Positions 17,565 to 25,989 of a stretch of 64,000 nucleotides of DNA are shown piece by piece. The position numbers and the translations under genes are program-made. Location of the stretch: NCBI RefSeq assembly GCF_030814955.1, contig NZ_JAUSWB010000003.1, forward strand, positions 310,001 to 374,000, written 5' to 3'. The stretch comes from Planomicrobium stackebrandtii (GTDB lineage: Bacteria; Bacillota; Bacilli; Bacillales_A; Planococcaceae). How positions within the stretch are numbered: the stretch's first letter is position 1; each line of letters opens with the position of its first letter. Under the pieces are notes generated by a model. That model was not told the DNA's origin and did no database searches. It worked only from the letters and a program-made list of their open reading frames with translations.

Positions 17565-18236
17565 ATGGAAAACTACCCGAAAGCTTTTATATATGACTTG
17601 GACGGCATCATTACCGATACAGCAGAATTCCATTTTTTAGCCTGGCAAAAACTTGCCGATGAAATCGGCATCCCGATCGACAGAAAGTTTAATGAACAGC
17701 TTAAAGGGATCAACCGCATGGACTCTTTGGATCGTATTTTGAAATTGGGTACTTCTGGAAGGGTATTGTCCGATTCAGAAAAAATGACCTTGGCTACACG
17801 AAAAAATGAATACTATTTGGAATTAATCGAATCGATCAATCCATCTCACATTTTACCCGGCATTGAACTTCTGCTTCAAAAAAATAAACAGCAACATATA
17901 AAAATCGCACTCGGTTCTGCCAGCAACAATGCACCGGCCATTTTAGACAAACTCCAGCTTACGGGCTATTTTGATTACATCGTTGATGCGTCTAAAGTTA
18001 AAAAAGGAAAACCGGATCCGGAAACCTTTACGACGGCCGCTGCTGCCCTTGGGGTTGCTCCGGATGAGTGTGTCGGCATCGAGGATGCAGCTGCAGGCGT
18101 TGAGTCCATCAACAGTGCAGGCATGTTTTCAGTGGCTGTGGGCGATGTCCATCATTTAGCTGCCGCTGATTACTTGGTAGAAGATACAGCCCAGCTGATT
18201 TTTGAAGACATTATTGCTCATTATGGCAAACGCTAA
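17565..18236 (+). CDS. pgmB: Beta-phosphoglucomutase
   Basis: A 223-residue HAD-superfamily mutase converting beta-glucose 1-phosphate to glucose 6-phosphate. Motif 1 is YDLDGIITDT, with nucleophile Asp11 and acid/base Asp13; LGSASNN is motif 2, KKGKPDPETF motif 3 and GIEDAAAGVESI motif 4. It processes the product of the two flanking GH65 phosphorylases, which strongly supports phosphorolysis as the pathway. ATG with AAGGAGG upstream. Confidence 0.95.
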   Translation: MENYPKAFIYDLDGIITDTAEFHFLAWQKLADEIGIPIDRKFNEQLKGINRMDSLDRILKLGTSGRVLSDSEKMTLATRKNEYYLELIESINPSHILPGIELLLQKNKQQHIKIALGSASNNAPAILDKLQLTGYFDYIVDASKVKKGKPDPETFTTAAAALGVAPDECVGIEDAAAGVESINSAGMFSVAVGDVHHLAAADYLVEDTAQLIFEDIIAHYGKR

Positions 18237-18284
18237 AACCAATTAATCTGCCCGAAAAGTAATTTGAGCAAGGAGTGAAACACG

Positions 18285-20558
18285 ATGACTTGGAAGTTGA
18301 CGAAATCAGAACTGGATCATGAAAATCTGTTGATCAATGAAAGCCTGTTATCATTGGGTAACGGTTATCTGGGAGTCAGAGGGAATTTTGAAGAAGGCTA
18401 TAAACCCGGTTTTAGTTCAATACGAGGGACCTATATAAATGCATTTCACGATGATATCGAAATTACATATGGAGAAAAACTTTTTGGTTTTCCGGATAAA
18501 CAACAAAAGATCCTCAACTTGATTGATGGACAAGGCATCGAGATCTATCTTGACGGTGAACAGTTTTCAATGTTTGAGGGAGAGGTTCTCAGCTGCGAAC
18601 GGAATTTGCATATGGACAAAGGATATGCGGAACGCATTGTCCATTGGAGATCGCCGAAAGGCAAAGAAGTAAACATTCATTTCAGAAGACTGATTTCATT
18701 TGCTAGAAAAGAGTTATTTGCGATCGATGTAAAAATAACACCGCTTCACGGCGTACAGCAAATCAAAATCTTTTCCCAAATAAATGGAGATGTGTCGAAC
18801 TTTGTGGATAAAGAGGATCCGCGGTTAGCTTCCGGCCACGCTAAGCGCCTTGACATATCAGAAGTCCGCCAACAAGATGGATTCAGCATTGTCAAAAACA
18901 CAACCTATGCGACCAAGCTTGAAGTTGCCTGTGTTGCATCGACGAGCATAACAGCAGAAACCCATGAACATAAATATGAGCAAACTGAATATGGAATTGG
19001 AGAAAGCTACGTCTATTCAAGCAACGAGCCACTTCAGTTCACCAAGTACAATGTCTATACAGACAGCTTAAGGCACGGCGAACCGGTAGTAGAAAAAGCC
19101 GTTGCCATCCAACAACAACTTCGCACCATCTCGTTTCAAGAGCTGCTTCAAGAACAAAAGGAATATCTGGATGCGTTCTGGAAAACATCAGATGTGGAAA
19201 TTGACGGAGATGCAAAAATTCAAGAAGGCATCCGATTTAATCTCTTTCAATTGCTGCAGTCTGTAGGCAAGGATCCGGCCAGCAACATTGCTGCAAAAGG
19301 ATTGTCGGGGGAAGGGTACGAAGGGCATTATTTCTGGGATACGGAAATTTATATTTTTCCGGTTTTCCTTATGACCAACCCTGAAATCGCTAAAAATCTA
19401 TTGCTGCATCGCTACTCTATTTTGGACAGTGCCAGAGAAAGAGCCAAAACCATGGGCCATGAAAAAGGGGCACTGTTTCCGTGGCGGACAATTACCGGTG
19501 CGGAAAGCTCTGCATTTTTCCCGGCCGGCACTGCGCAGTACCATATAAGCGCGGATATCGCTTACAGCTATATCCAATACCACCTGGTGACAAATGATGA
19601 TGAGTTCCTCAAAAAGTACGGCGCAGAAGTGCTTTTTGAGACTGCTCGCCTATGGGCCGATACTGGGCACATGAGGGACGGGAAATTCCGTATCGATGAT
19701 GTTACAGGGCCGGATGAATACACCTGCATCGTCAACAATAATTACTACACAAATGCAATGGCCAAACATAATCTGTTGTGGGCAGCGAAAGTTTATCAAT
19801 GGTTCAAGGAACATGACAGCGAGGGTCTGCAGCAATTGCAGGGCAGGCTGCAGCTGACGGAAAACGAAGTTACGGACTGGCAGGATGCTGGAGAAAACAT
19901 GTACCTGCCATATGACGAATCCGAAAAGATCAGCGCGCAGGATGACAGTTTTCTGCAAAAAGCCCGCTGGGACCTGGAGAATACACCAGAAGAGAAGTTC
20001 CCGCTGCTGCTGAACTATCATCCGTTAACGCTGTACAGATACCAGGTCTGCAAACAAGCCGATACAGTGCTTGCCCATTTCCTATTGGAAGATCTGCAGG
20101 ATTTTGAAACCATAGAAAACTCCTATAATTATTATGAGCAAATCACTACCCATGATTCGTCCTTGTCTTCCTGTGTCCACAGCATCATGGCATCGAAATT
20201 GGGCTATGAAGAAAAAGCCTATGATTATTTCATTGAAACAGCCCGACTGGATTTGGAAAATACCCATAAAAACACTAAAGACGGCCTCCATATGGCCAAT
20301 ATGGGCGGAACCTGGCTGGGCATCGTTTATGGATTTGCCGGGCTTAGAGTAAAAGAAGCAGGCCTGTCATTGGCACCGTCTCTTCCAAAAGAATGGAACT
20401 CCTATACGTTCCATATGCAGTATCAAGGCAGGCTGATCCGGGTGCATAAGGCAAAAGAATCTGTATCCTATCTATTAGTGGAAGGTGACGGGTTGACCAT
20501 ATTGCATCATACGAAACCCGTGCATCTTGAACAAGGCAATGAAGTTCGAGTTGTTTAA
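18285..20558 (+). CDS. GH65 glycoside phosphorylase, copy 2
   Basis: A 757-residue GH65 enzyme with the same layout as the first copy but clearly a different branch: the catalytic block is VTGPDEYTC (Glu478) followed by NNNYYTN, against IGPDEYKEH/NNAFTN in copy 1. Shared blocks are GLSGEGYEGHYFWDTEI, AQYHISADIAY, KQADTVL and the C-terminal sheet. Two divergent phosphorylases in one operon imply two linkage specificities, or one for disaccharide and one for longer or substituted substrates. AAGGAGTG precedes the ATG. A very strong hairpin follows at 20613. Confidence 0.92.
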   Translation: MTWKLTKSELDHENLLINESLLSLGNGYLGVRGNFEEGYKPGFSSIRGTYINAFHDDIEITYGEKLFGFPDKQQKILNLIDGQGIEIYLDGEQFSMFEGEVLSCERNLHMDKGYAERIVHWRSPKGKEVNIHFRRLISFARKELFAIDVKITPLHGVQQIKIFSQINGDVSNFVDKEDPRLASGHAKRLDISEVRQQDGFSIVKNTTYATKLEVACVASTSITAETHEHKYEQTEYGIGESYVYSSNEPLQFTKYNVYTDSLRHGEPVVEKAVAIQQQLRTISFQELLQEQKEYLDAFWKTSDVEIDGDAKIQEGIRFNLFQLLQSVGKDPASNIAAKGLSGEGYEGHYFWDTEIYIFPVFLMTNPEIAKNLLLHRYSILDSARERAKTMGHEKGALFPWRTITGAESSAFFPAGTAQYHISADIAYSYIQYHLVTNDDEFLKKYGAEVLFETARLWADTGHMRDGKFRIDDVTGPDEYTCIVNNNYYTNAMAKHNLLWAAKVYQWFKEHDSEGLQQLQGRLQLTENEVTDWQDAGENMYLPYDESEKISAQDDSFLQKARWDLENTPEEKFPLLLNYHPLTLYRYQVCKQADTVLAHFLLEDLQDFETIENSYNYYEQITTHDSSLSSCVHSIMASKLGYEEKAYDYFIETARLDLENTHKNTKDGLHMANMGGTWLGIVYGFAGLRVKEAGLSLAPSLPKEWNSYTFHMQYQGRLIRVHKAKESVSYLLVEGDGLTILHHTKPVHLEQGNEVRVV

Positions 20559-20612
20559 GAACAGACTCCATTCCGCAACTGGACTCGATAGCTGACTGAT
20601 TCACATGAAAGC

Positions 20613-20658
20613 CACAATCCCCCCATCAGGTGCTGTTCAGCCTGATGGGGGGATTGTG
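20613..20658 (+). terminator. Terminator of the GH65/ABC operon
   Basis: An 18-bp perfect stem, CACAATCCCCCCATCAGG and its complement, around a 10-nt loop, followed by TGTTTT. Confidence 0.85.
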
Positions 20659-20700
20659 TGTTTTATGAAGGAATAAATACCGAGGTCTAACTTACATAGA

Positions 20701-20733
20701 AAAACCCGACAGAATGCGCTTCTGTCGGGTTTA
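20701..20733 (-). terminator. Terminator of the sulfonate/nitrate-type ABC operon
   Basis: AAACCCGACAGAA / TTCTGTCGGGTTT with a 5-nt loop and A/T tracts, immediately after the leftward binding-protein gene. Confidence 0.9.
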
Positions 20734-20739
20734 TATCGT

Positions 20740-21726
20740 TTAGTCCAGAAATTCTGTATTCGTCAATAAAGCGAAATCCGGTTGTTCTTTCAGGAATTTC
20801 AAATCGAAAGAGGAATCGCCAAATGCCTGGATTTCTTCAGGTGCAAGAGCGGTATCGAAGATCATATTGTCCCATGCTCCATCAATGATGGAAGCTTCAA
20901 GCTTTTGGCCAGTAATTTCATCGATTGTATTGATCGTAATTTCTTTTGACTCATCCGGGTTTTCAGCGATAAATTTAGTAGCTTCTTTATGTGCATCAAC
21001 AATGCCTTGCACCACTTCAGGGTTTTCTTCAATCAATTTGTTCGAAGTCACCAAAACAGATGCAGGCATTGTCGAACCAAATGAAATTTCATCCGGCTCA
21101 ATGATGACTTTCGCACCGGTATTTTGTTTCAACACTGAAGCCCAAGGTTCTGGAGCTACTGCTACATCGACTTTTTCTGTAGCAAACAAAGCTTCATATT
21201 GAGCAGGATTTCCTGTTTGGTGAAGCATTTCGCCGCCGATGCGGTTTGAAGTGATGTTATGTTCCTTCATGAAAGTTTCAAATTGAACATCGTGTGTGCA
21301 GCCAACGCGTGGCGTGATGAATGTCTTGCCGGCAAAATCTTTAACAGACTCAATGCCGCTGCCGTTGCGGGCCATGACAACCGTCCCGCCGGAAGCGCCG
21401 CCTGCAACCATGGTGACATCTGCACCGTTTGTGTAGTTGTTCATTGCCGGACCAGGTCCGACCAAGCCGGCATCGATATCACCAGTTTTCAGAGCAGTCA
21501 TAAAATCCGCACCATCTGCAAATGTGACGTATTCAACAGCTGTGCCTTCTTCCAGATTTTTTTCATACAAAGCCTGATCTTTAGCGACCATGGCAGGAAC
21601 GTGATCCAGGTTCGGGAAATAGCCGATTGTGACAGAAGATGAGTCTTCGCTTGCGCCAGGTGAACCGCAGGCTGCCAAAATGCCAACCAAAGCGACTGGT
21701 GCCATAAGTGTGAAAATACGTTTCAT
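20740..21726 (-). CDS. ABC transporter substrate-binding lipoprotein (SsuA/NrtA/TauA family)
   Basis: A 328-residue lipoprotein with signal peptide MKRIFTLMAPVALVGILAAC (lipobox LAAC) and an SsuA-like fold: TIGYFPNLDHVPAMVAK, GDIDAGLVGPGPAMN, APEPWASVL. I start at the ATG at 21726 with AGGAGG upstream; the open frame runs further but that part overlaps the permease out of frame and has no signal peptide. Ligand is probably an aliphatic sulfonate or similar sulfur compound, suggested by cysK and a sulfurtransferase next door. It is the last gene of a leftward ATPase-permease-binding protein operon. Confidence 0.9.
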   Translation of the reverse strand: MKRIFTLMAPVALVGILAACGSPGASEDSSSVTIGYFPNLDHVPAMVAKDQALYEKNLEEGTAVEYVTFADGADFMTALKTGDIDAGLVGPGPAMNNYTNGADVTMVAGGASGGTVVMARNGSGIESVKDFAGKTFITPRVGCTHDVQFETFMKEHNITSNRIGGEMLHQTGNPAQYEALFATEKVDVAVAPEPWASVLKQNTGAKVIIEPDEISFGSTMPASVLVTSNKLIEENPEVVQGIVDAHKEATKFIAENPDESKEITINTIDEITGQKLEASIIDGAWDNMIFDTALAPEEIQAFGDSSFDLKFLKEQPDFALLTNTEFLD

Positions 21727-21785
21727 AAGATAAATTCCTCCTGTAAATATAATTGGTATGGGTAGTTTCTTGCTGTAGATGGCTT

Positions 21786-22541
21786 TTATGTTTCGAGTCC
21801 CCAACGCTTGAGGACATTGTTTTCGATTCGCTGGAAAATCATCAGGTCGACAATGGCACCGACGACGCCGATGATGATCATCACGCCGATGACCAGCGAC
21901 ATATTGCCGAAATCGGATGCATAGCGCAGCGTGTAGCCGAGGCCGGGGCCGGAACTTAAAAGTTCTCCGGCCATCAGCGCCCGCCAGGCAAATGCCCATG
22001 CTAGGCGTGCACCTGTCACGAAATATGGAACAGATGCGGGAATGATGACTTTGATGAACAGATCCAGACCATTCGATCCCATTGTCCGTGCAGCTTTGAT
22101 GAACAAAGGATCGACATTTTTGATGCCGGTGCGGACATTTAGAATCATGACGAAAGTTCCGCCCAATATAACAACAAAAATGATAGAGCCTTCACCAAGA
22201 CCAAACCACATCATGGCTAATGGCAGCCAGACGATGCTTGGAACACTTTGCAGTGCGAGCACCAAAGTTCCGAGTGTTTCATCTGCCGTTTTCGAGCGTG
22301 CCAGCAGGATGCCGACACCGGTTCCGATAATGACAGCAGCAACTAAACCAATCAGCAGCCTGCGGAAACTGGCAGCAAGGTCGTAGACAAGTGTCATATC
22401 AGCGAATCCCGCCACCAGCGAATCGTAGACGCTGACAGGGGAAGGGAGTATGGTTTCGTGCCACAGTTCAAAGCGGGAACCGAGTTCCCAAAAAACAATG
22501 AGCGCGGCGAAGAATATAATGCGTTTAACTGCCGGCTTCAT
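21786..22541 (-). CDS. ABC permease (SsuC/TauC family)
   Basis: A 251-residue permease with about six hydrophobic segments and the cytoplasmic loop KAARTMGSNGLDLFIKVIIP typical of SsuC-type proteins. The start at 22541 (MKPAVKR) is preferred over the ATG at 22556 because GAGGAG lies 7 nt before it. It overlaps the ATPase gene by 17 nt. Confidence 0.92.
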   Translation of the reverse strand: MKPAVKRIIFFAALIVFWELGSRFELWHETILPSPVSVYDSLVAGFADMTLVYDLAASFRRLLIGLVAAVIIGTGVGILLARSKTADETLGTLVLALQSVPSIVWLPLAMMWFGLGEGSIIFVVILGGTFVMILNVRTGIKNVDPLFIKAARTMGSNGLDLFIKVIIPASVPYFVTGARLAWAFAWRALMAGELLSSGPGLGYTLRYASDFGNMSLVIGVMIIIGVVGAIVDLMIFQRIENNVLKRWGLET

Positions 22542-23313
22542 ATGCTTGCTCCTCATCTATGACTTTATCGATTTCTGTTTTCAAAAGACCCATGATCTGT
22601 TCTTCCAATGCAGCGATTTGCTGTCGGTGCTGTTCACGCGGCCGCGGGATATCAACTGTGATATCGGTCAGGATGGTTCCAGGACGAGTGCCCATAACGA
22701 TGATGCGGTCAGACAGTTTGATCGACTCGGAAATGCTGTGGGTGACGAAGACAATGGTCTTTTTCGTATCGATCCATATTTCTTCGAGCTGGCCATGAAG
22801 GCGGCTTCTCGTTTGTTCATCTAAAGCGCCAAAAGGCTCGTCCATCAACAGAACGGCAGGGTCCATTGCCAGCGACCGGGCAATCGAGACGCGCTGCTGC
22901 ATGCCTCCGGATAATTCATGGGGATAATGGGAAGGGTAGTTGCTCAGCTGCACCATTTTGAGGAAATGCTGGGCACGCTCTAATCCCTCTTTTTTGGACA
23001 TTTCTTTGCGCAATGGGAACATGACGTTTTCTGTCACATTCATCCAAGGAAACAGGGCGGCCTGTTGGAACACCATGCCCCGATCTTTTCCAGGCTTCAC
23101 GACTTTTTTTCCGTCCACAATGATTTCACCTGAAGTCGAGCTGACAAGCCCGGCGATCATCGACAATAAAGTGGATTTTCCACAACCGGATGGGCCTAAA
23201 ATGGAAACGAATTCACCTTTTTGGATCGATAGGTCGATATCCTTCAAAACGGTATTCGGTTTGTTATTTTTATCGAAATAGACTTTGTTGATTTGCTTTG
23301 CTTCAATAAACAT
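22525..23313 (-). CDS. ABC ATPase (SsuB/TauB family)
   Basis: A 262-residue ATPase: Walker A GPSGCGKST near residue 40, Q-loop VFQQAALFPW, signature LSGGMQQR, Walker B VLLMDEPFGALDEQT and switch His in FVTHSISES. Powers uptake through the permease and binding protein encoded downstream. First gene of the operon, with a promoter at 23365-23392. Confidence 0.94.
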   Translation of the reverse strand: MFIEAKQINKVYFDKNNKPNTVLKDIDLSIQKGEFVSILGPSGCGKSTLLSMIAGLVSSTSGEIIVDGKKVVKPGKDRGMVFQQAALFPWMNVTENVMFPLRKEMSKKEGLERAQHFLKMVQLSNYPSHYPHELSGGMQQRVSIARSLAMDPAVLLMDEPFGALDEQTRSRLHGQLEEIWIDTKKTIVFVTHSISESIKLSDRIIVMGTRPGTILTDITVDIPRPREQHRQQIAALEEQIMGLLKTEIDKVIDEEQAYEAGS

Positions 23314-23364
23314 GAATGGCCACCGGTAATAAAACCTACCTTTCCTATCGGATAATATTATTAA

Positions 23365-23392
23365 AGTATAGTAGAATGATAGGGATTGTCAA
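23365..23392 (-). promoter_or_regulatory. Promoter of the ssu-like operon with flanking inverted repeat
   Basis: Minus strand TTGACA (23392-23387), 16-nt spacer, TATACT (23370-23365). CCTATC in the spacer and GATAGG downstream of the -10 form an inverted pair around it, a possible operator. Confidence 0.7.
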
Positions 23393-23517
23393 GATGAGAA
23401 TGCAGAAAAAACTGTTTTTTTATGGAATAAAGTAATTTTCTTGTTATTTGATCGTGATGAGTTCAATTCAGACAAGACCGAATGTATATAAAATTTCTAC
23501 TAAGTTAAATATAAAAA

Positions 23518-23714
23518 AGGGCTGACGTCCATTCCAGCGGACGCTTTCCGCGGGCTTGCGCCGAACTAACTCGGGCTAAACGCCCGAGTGGATTTCGGCA
23601 CTGCGCTACCCCGCAGGAGTCGCCGCTTCCATTCCCGTCAGCTCATTTAAAAACCGGCAAAGAAAAGGATTGCTTTTCTTTGCCGGTTTTATATTTTGTA
23701 GTTATGAGACAGCC
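23518..23714. repeat. Family B intergenic repeat, copy 1
   Basis: About 197 bp starting GGGGCTGACGTCCATTCC, with inner inverted repeats (AACTCGGGC...GCCCGAGTGG, GCGGACG...), then a hairpin AAAACCGGCAAAGAAAA / TTTTCTTTGCCGGTTTT and a GTTATGAGACAGCC end. Closely similar to 25769-25974. It is the main content of the gap 23314-23744; the hairpin may also act as the cysK terminator. Confidence 0.88.
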
Positions 23715-23744
23715 GCCTAAACTACAGTATCTGAAAAAAATCTT

Positions 23745-24665
23745 TTATTCGTCGAACAGGTTCATGCTCAAGTAACGTTCACCGGTGTCCGGTGCGATAC
23801 ACAGCACTTTTTTGCCGGCACCTAAGCGCTTGGCAAGTTCGATTGCGGCATAGATGGTGGCGCCGGCAGATGGGCCGACAAAGATTCCTTCTTCACGCGC
23901 CACTCTTTTGAAGATATCAATCGCGTCTTCGTCATTGATTGCCATAATTTCATCGTACACTTCTGTGTTCAAGATGGCAGGGATAAAGCCGGGGCTCGTG
24001 CCCACCAGCTTATGCTTGCCGGGCTTTCCACCTGACAGGACAGGAGAGCCTTTCGGTTCCACAACAGCAACATAAAGTTCTGGAAGGTGTTCTTTCAAAG
24101 TTTCGCCAGTTCCTGTGATGGTACCGCCAGTTCCAGCCGATGCGACAAACGCATCCAGTTTGCCATTCATCTGCTCGAGAATTTCCAGTGCAGTCGTGGT
24201 GCGATGGATATCCGGATTCGCTTTGTTTTCGAACTGCTGCGGAATAAAGCTGTTCGGAATTTCTTTTTGAAGCTCCAACGCTTTGCTGATTGCGCCAGGC
24301 ATTTTGTCGTCACTTGGCGTCAGCACGACTTCAGAACCAAACGCTTTTAACAGGTTGATGCGTTCTTTTGTGGCATTGTCCGGCAACACGAGAACAGAAC
24401 GATATCCTTTGGCGGCAGCGACCATCGCGAGGCCAATGCCGGTATTGCCGCTGGTAGGTTCGATGATGGTCGCGCCTTTTTGGATCAAGCCTTCTTTTTC
24501 AGCTGTTTCGATCATGTTAAATGCGGCGCGGTCTTTGACGCTTTTTGTTGGATTGAACATTTCCAGCTTAACGTAAACATCCGCCGCACCTTCTGGAACG
24601 ATGCGATTCAGTTTAACGACTGGCGTATCGCCAATCAATTCGATGATATTGTTATATGGTTTCAT
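23745..24665 (-). CDS. cysK: Cysteine synthase A (O-acetylserine sulfhydrylase)
   Basis: A 306-residue PLP enzyme forming cysteine from O-acetylserine and sulfide. NPTKSVKDR carries the PLP lysine (Lys44), EPTSGNTGIGLA is the substrate-binding loop, GTGGTITGTG binds PLP phosphate and GPSAGATIYAA is near the C-terminus. Full length. Located between the sulfonate-type importer and a divergent sulfurtransferase, consistent with sulfur assimilation. Confidence 0.95.
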   Translation of the reverse strand: MKPYNNIIELIGDTPVVKLNRIVPEGAADVYVKLEMFNPTKSVKDRAAFNMIETAEKEGLIQKGATIIEPTSGNTGIGLAMVAAAKGYRSVLVLPDNATKERINLLKAFGSEVVLTPSDDKMPGAISKALELQKEIPNSFIPQQFENKANPDIHRTTTALEILEQMNGKLDAFVASAGTGGTITGTGETLKEHLPELYVAVVEPKGSPVLSGGKPGKHKLVGTSPGFIPAILNTEVYDEIMAINDEDAIDIFKRVAREEGIFVGPSAGATIYAAIELAKRLGAGKKVLCIAPDTGERYLSMNLFDE

Positions 24666-24849
24666 GTAGAAACATCCTTTCTTGCTTATGGAATCGATAG
24701 TTTGTTCTTTTACATGGAATTAATAAGGGGGTGAACGCAAACTGGAGTTTTTCAGTTGACGCAGTGAAACTCAGACTTTACGCTACTAGTATAACGCATT
24801 TTTGTTAATCATATTGGATTTGTCGGTTTAAAAGTGAGGAGGCTGCATA

Positions 24850-25743
24850 ATGGAACAAATACCTTTAATCGTCAGTACGGATTGGCTGGAGCAGAATTTG
24901 AGTGATCCAAAGCTGCGCATCGTGGATGCAACAACGTTTATGGAAATGTCCGAAAACGGCGGACCGCCTTCTGTCTATTCAGGAAAAGCTTCCAATGAAG
25001 AAGCGCATATTCCAGGAGCAGTCTACGCCGATTTGCTGAATGACCTGTCGGACCCGGAATCCCCGTTGCCATTCATGGTGCCGCCGCGGAATCATTTTAT
25101 CGAAAAAATGACCCGACTTGGTATAGGGGATGGCAACTATACCGTTATTTACGATCAAGGGGCACTTGTGGAAAATCCAGTGGTTGCGGCCTATTGGGCT
25201 TCGAGGCTGGCATGGCAGATGAAGTATGAAGGGTTTGAAAATATTGCCGTCCTGGATGGCGGATTGCCGAAATGGAAAGCGGAAGGCCGTCCGTTGACGG
25301 CTGTTCCAGGAAATTATTCACCTGCATCCTTTACCGGGCAGCGTCGTCCGGAATTGCTTGCCACTAAAGAAGACGTGCAGCAGGCGACTGGCGATGACAA
25401 TATTGTCTTGATCAATAGCCTATCGCCCGAGGATTACAGAGGCGAGACAGATTCATATCCGAGAAAAGGCCATATCCCAAGCAGCATCAATGTCTTTTTT
25501 GGCAGTCATGCCGACATGGAGACGAAAGGTATGCTCAGCGATGCTGTACTGCGGGAGCCATTTGAAAAAATTGGTGCATTGGATCCGAATAAAAAAGTCA
25601 TCACTTATTGCGGCGGAGGAATTGCCGCCACCTGGACTTCGCTCATCCTCAATAAACTTGGCCAAAAAAACGTAGCCGTCTACGACGGATCGCTGAATGA
25701 ATGGGCCAGCGACCCATCCTGCCTCCTCGTGACAGAGAGCTGA
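24850..25743 (+). CDS. Two-domain rhodanese-like sulfurtransferase (SseA/thiosulfate or 3-mercaptopyruvate type)
   Basis: A 297-residue protein with two rhodanese domains. The N-terminal one (about 5-140) is inactive; the C-terminal one carries the catalytic Cys254 in the loop YCGGGIAATW. The loop CGGGIA is neither the classic TST CRKGVT nor the MST CGSGVT, so donor preference is open. AGTGAGGAGGC precedes the ATG. Divergent from cysK; would move sulfane sulfur, and in principle selenium, to acceptors. Confidence 0.9.
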   Translation: MEQIPLIVSTDWLEQNLSDPKLRIVDATTFMEMSENGGPPSVYSGKASNEEAHIPGAVYADLLNDLSDPESPLPFMVPPRNHFIEKMTRLGIGDGNYTVIYDQGALVENPVVAAYWASRLAWQMKYEGFENIAVLDGGLPKWKAEGRPLTAVPGNYSPASFTGQRRPELLATKEDVQQATGDDNIVLINSLSPEDYRGETDSYPRKGHIPSSINVFFGSHADMETKGMLSDAVLREPFEKIGALDPNKKVITYCGGGIAATWTSLILNKLGQKNVAVYDGSLNEWASDPSCLLVTES

Positions 25744-25745
25744 CT

Positions 25746-25984
25746 AAAAGACCGGGGCTGTCCCAAAAGGGGCTGACGTCCATTCCAGCGGACGCTTTTT
25801 TGCGGGCTTGCGCCGAACTGACTCGGGCTAAACGCCCGAGTGGATTTCTTACGATGTCGCTACGCTGCTCCCGCAAGAGTCGCCGCTTCCATTCCCGTCA
25901 GCTCGTTTAAAAACCGGCAAAGAAAAGCAATCCTTTTCTCTGCCGGTTTTATATTTTGTAGTTATGAGACAGCCCCGGTCTTTT
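25746..25984. terminator. Convergent terminator interrupted by a family B repeat
   Basis: The perfect 17-bp arms AAAAGACCGGGGCTGTC (25746-25762) and GACAGCCCCGGTCTTTT (25968-25984) enclose a complete family B repeat (25769-25974). The outer arms look like a bidirectional terminator between the sulfurtransferase and adenine deaminase genes whose loop now holds the element, including its own internal hairpin. Confidence 0.7.
25769..25974. repeat. Family B intergenic repeat, copy 2
   Basis: Same order of blocks as copy 1 (GGGGCTGACGTCC ... CCCGTCAGCTC, the ACCGGCAAAG hairpin, GAGACAGCC). The hairpin loop reads GCAATCC here and GGATTGC in copy 1, which are reverse complements. Confidence 0.88.
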
Positions 25985-25989
25985 GATGT

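Noticed and set aside
21727-21999. 91-codon N-terminal extension of the SsuA-like binding protein
   Set aside because: It overlaps the permease gene out of frame; the ATG at 21726 with AGGAGG starts a normal lipoprotein signal peptide.
24666-24849. T-box or S-box riboswitch ahead of cysK
   Set aside because: No T-box sequence or SAM-riboswitch core was recognised; only a GAGTTT/AAACTC pairing is visible.
24850-25743. Sulfurtransferase as a tRNA 2-selenouridine synthase or Sec protein
   Set aside because: The protein has two rhodanese domains and a normal TGC for its catalytic Cys, and lacks the P-loop domain of SelU/MnmH.
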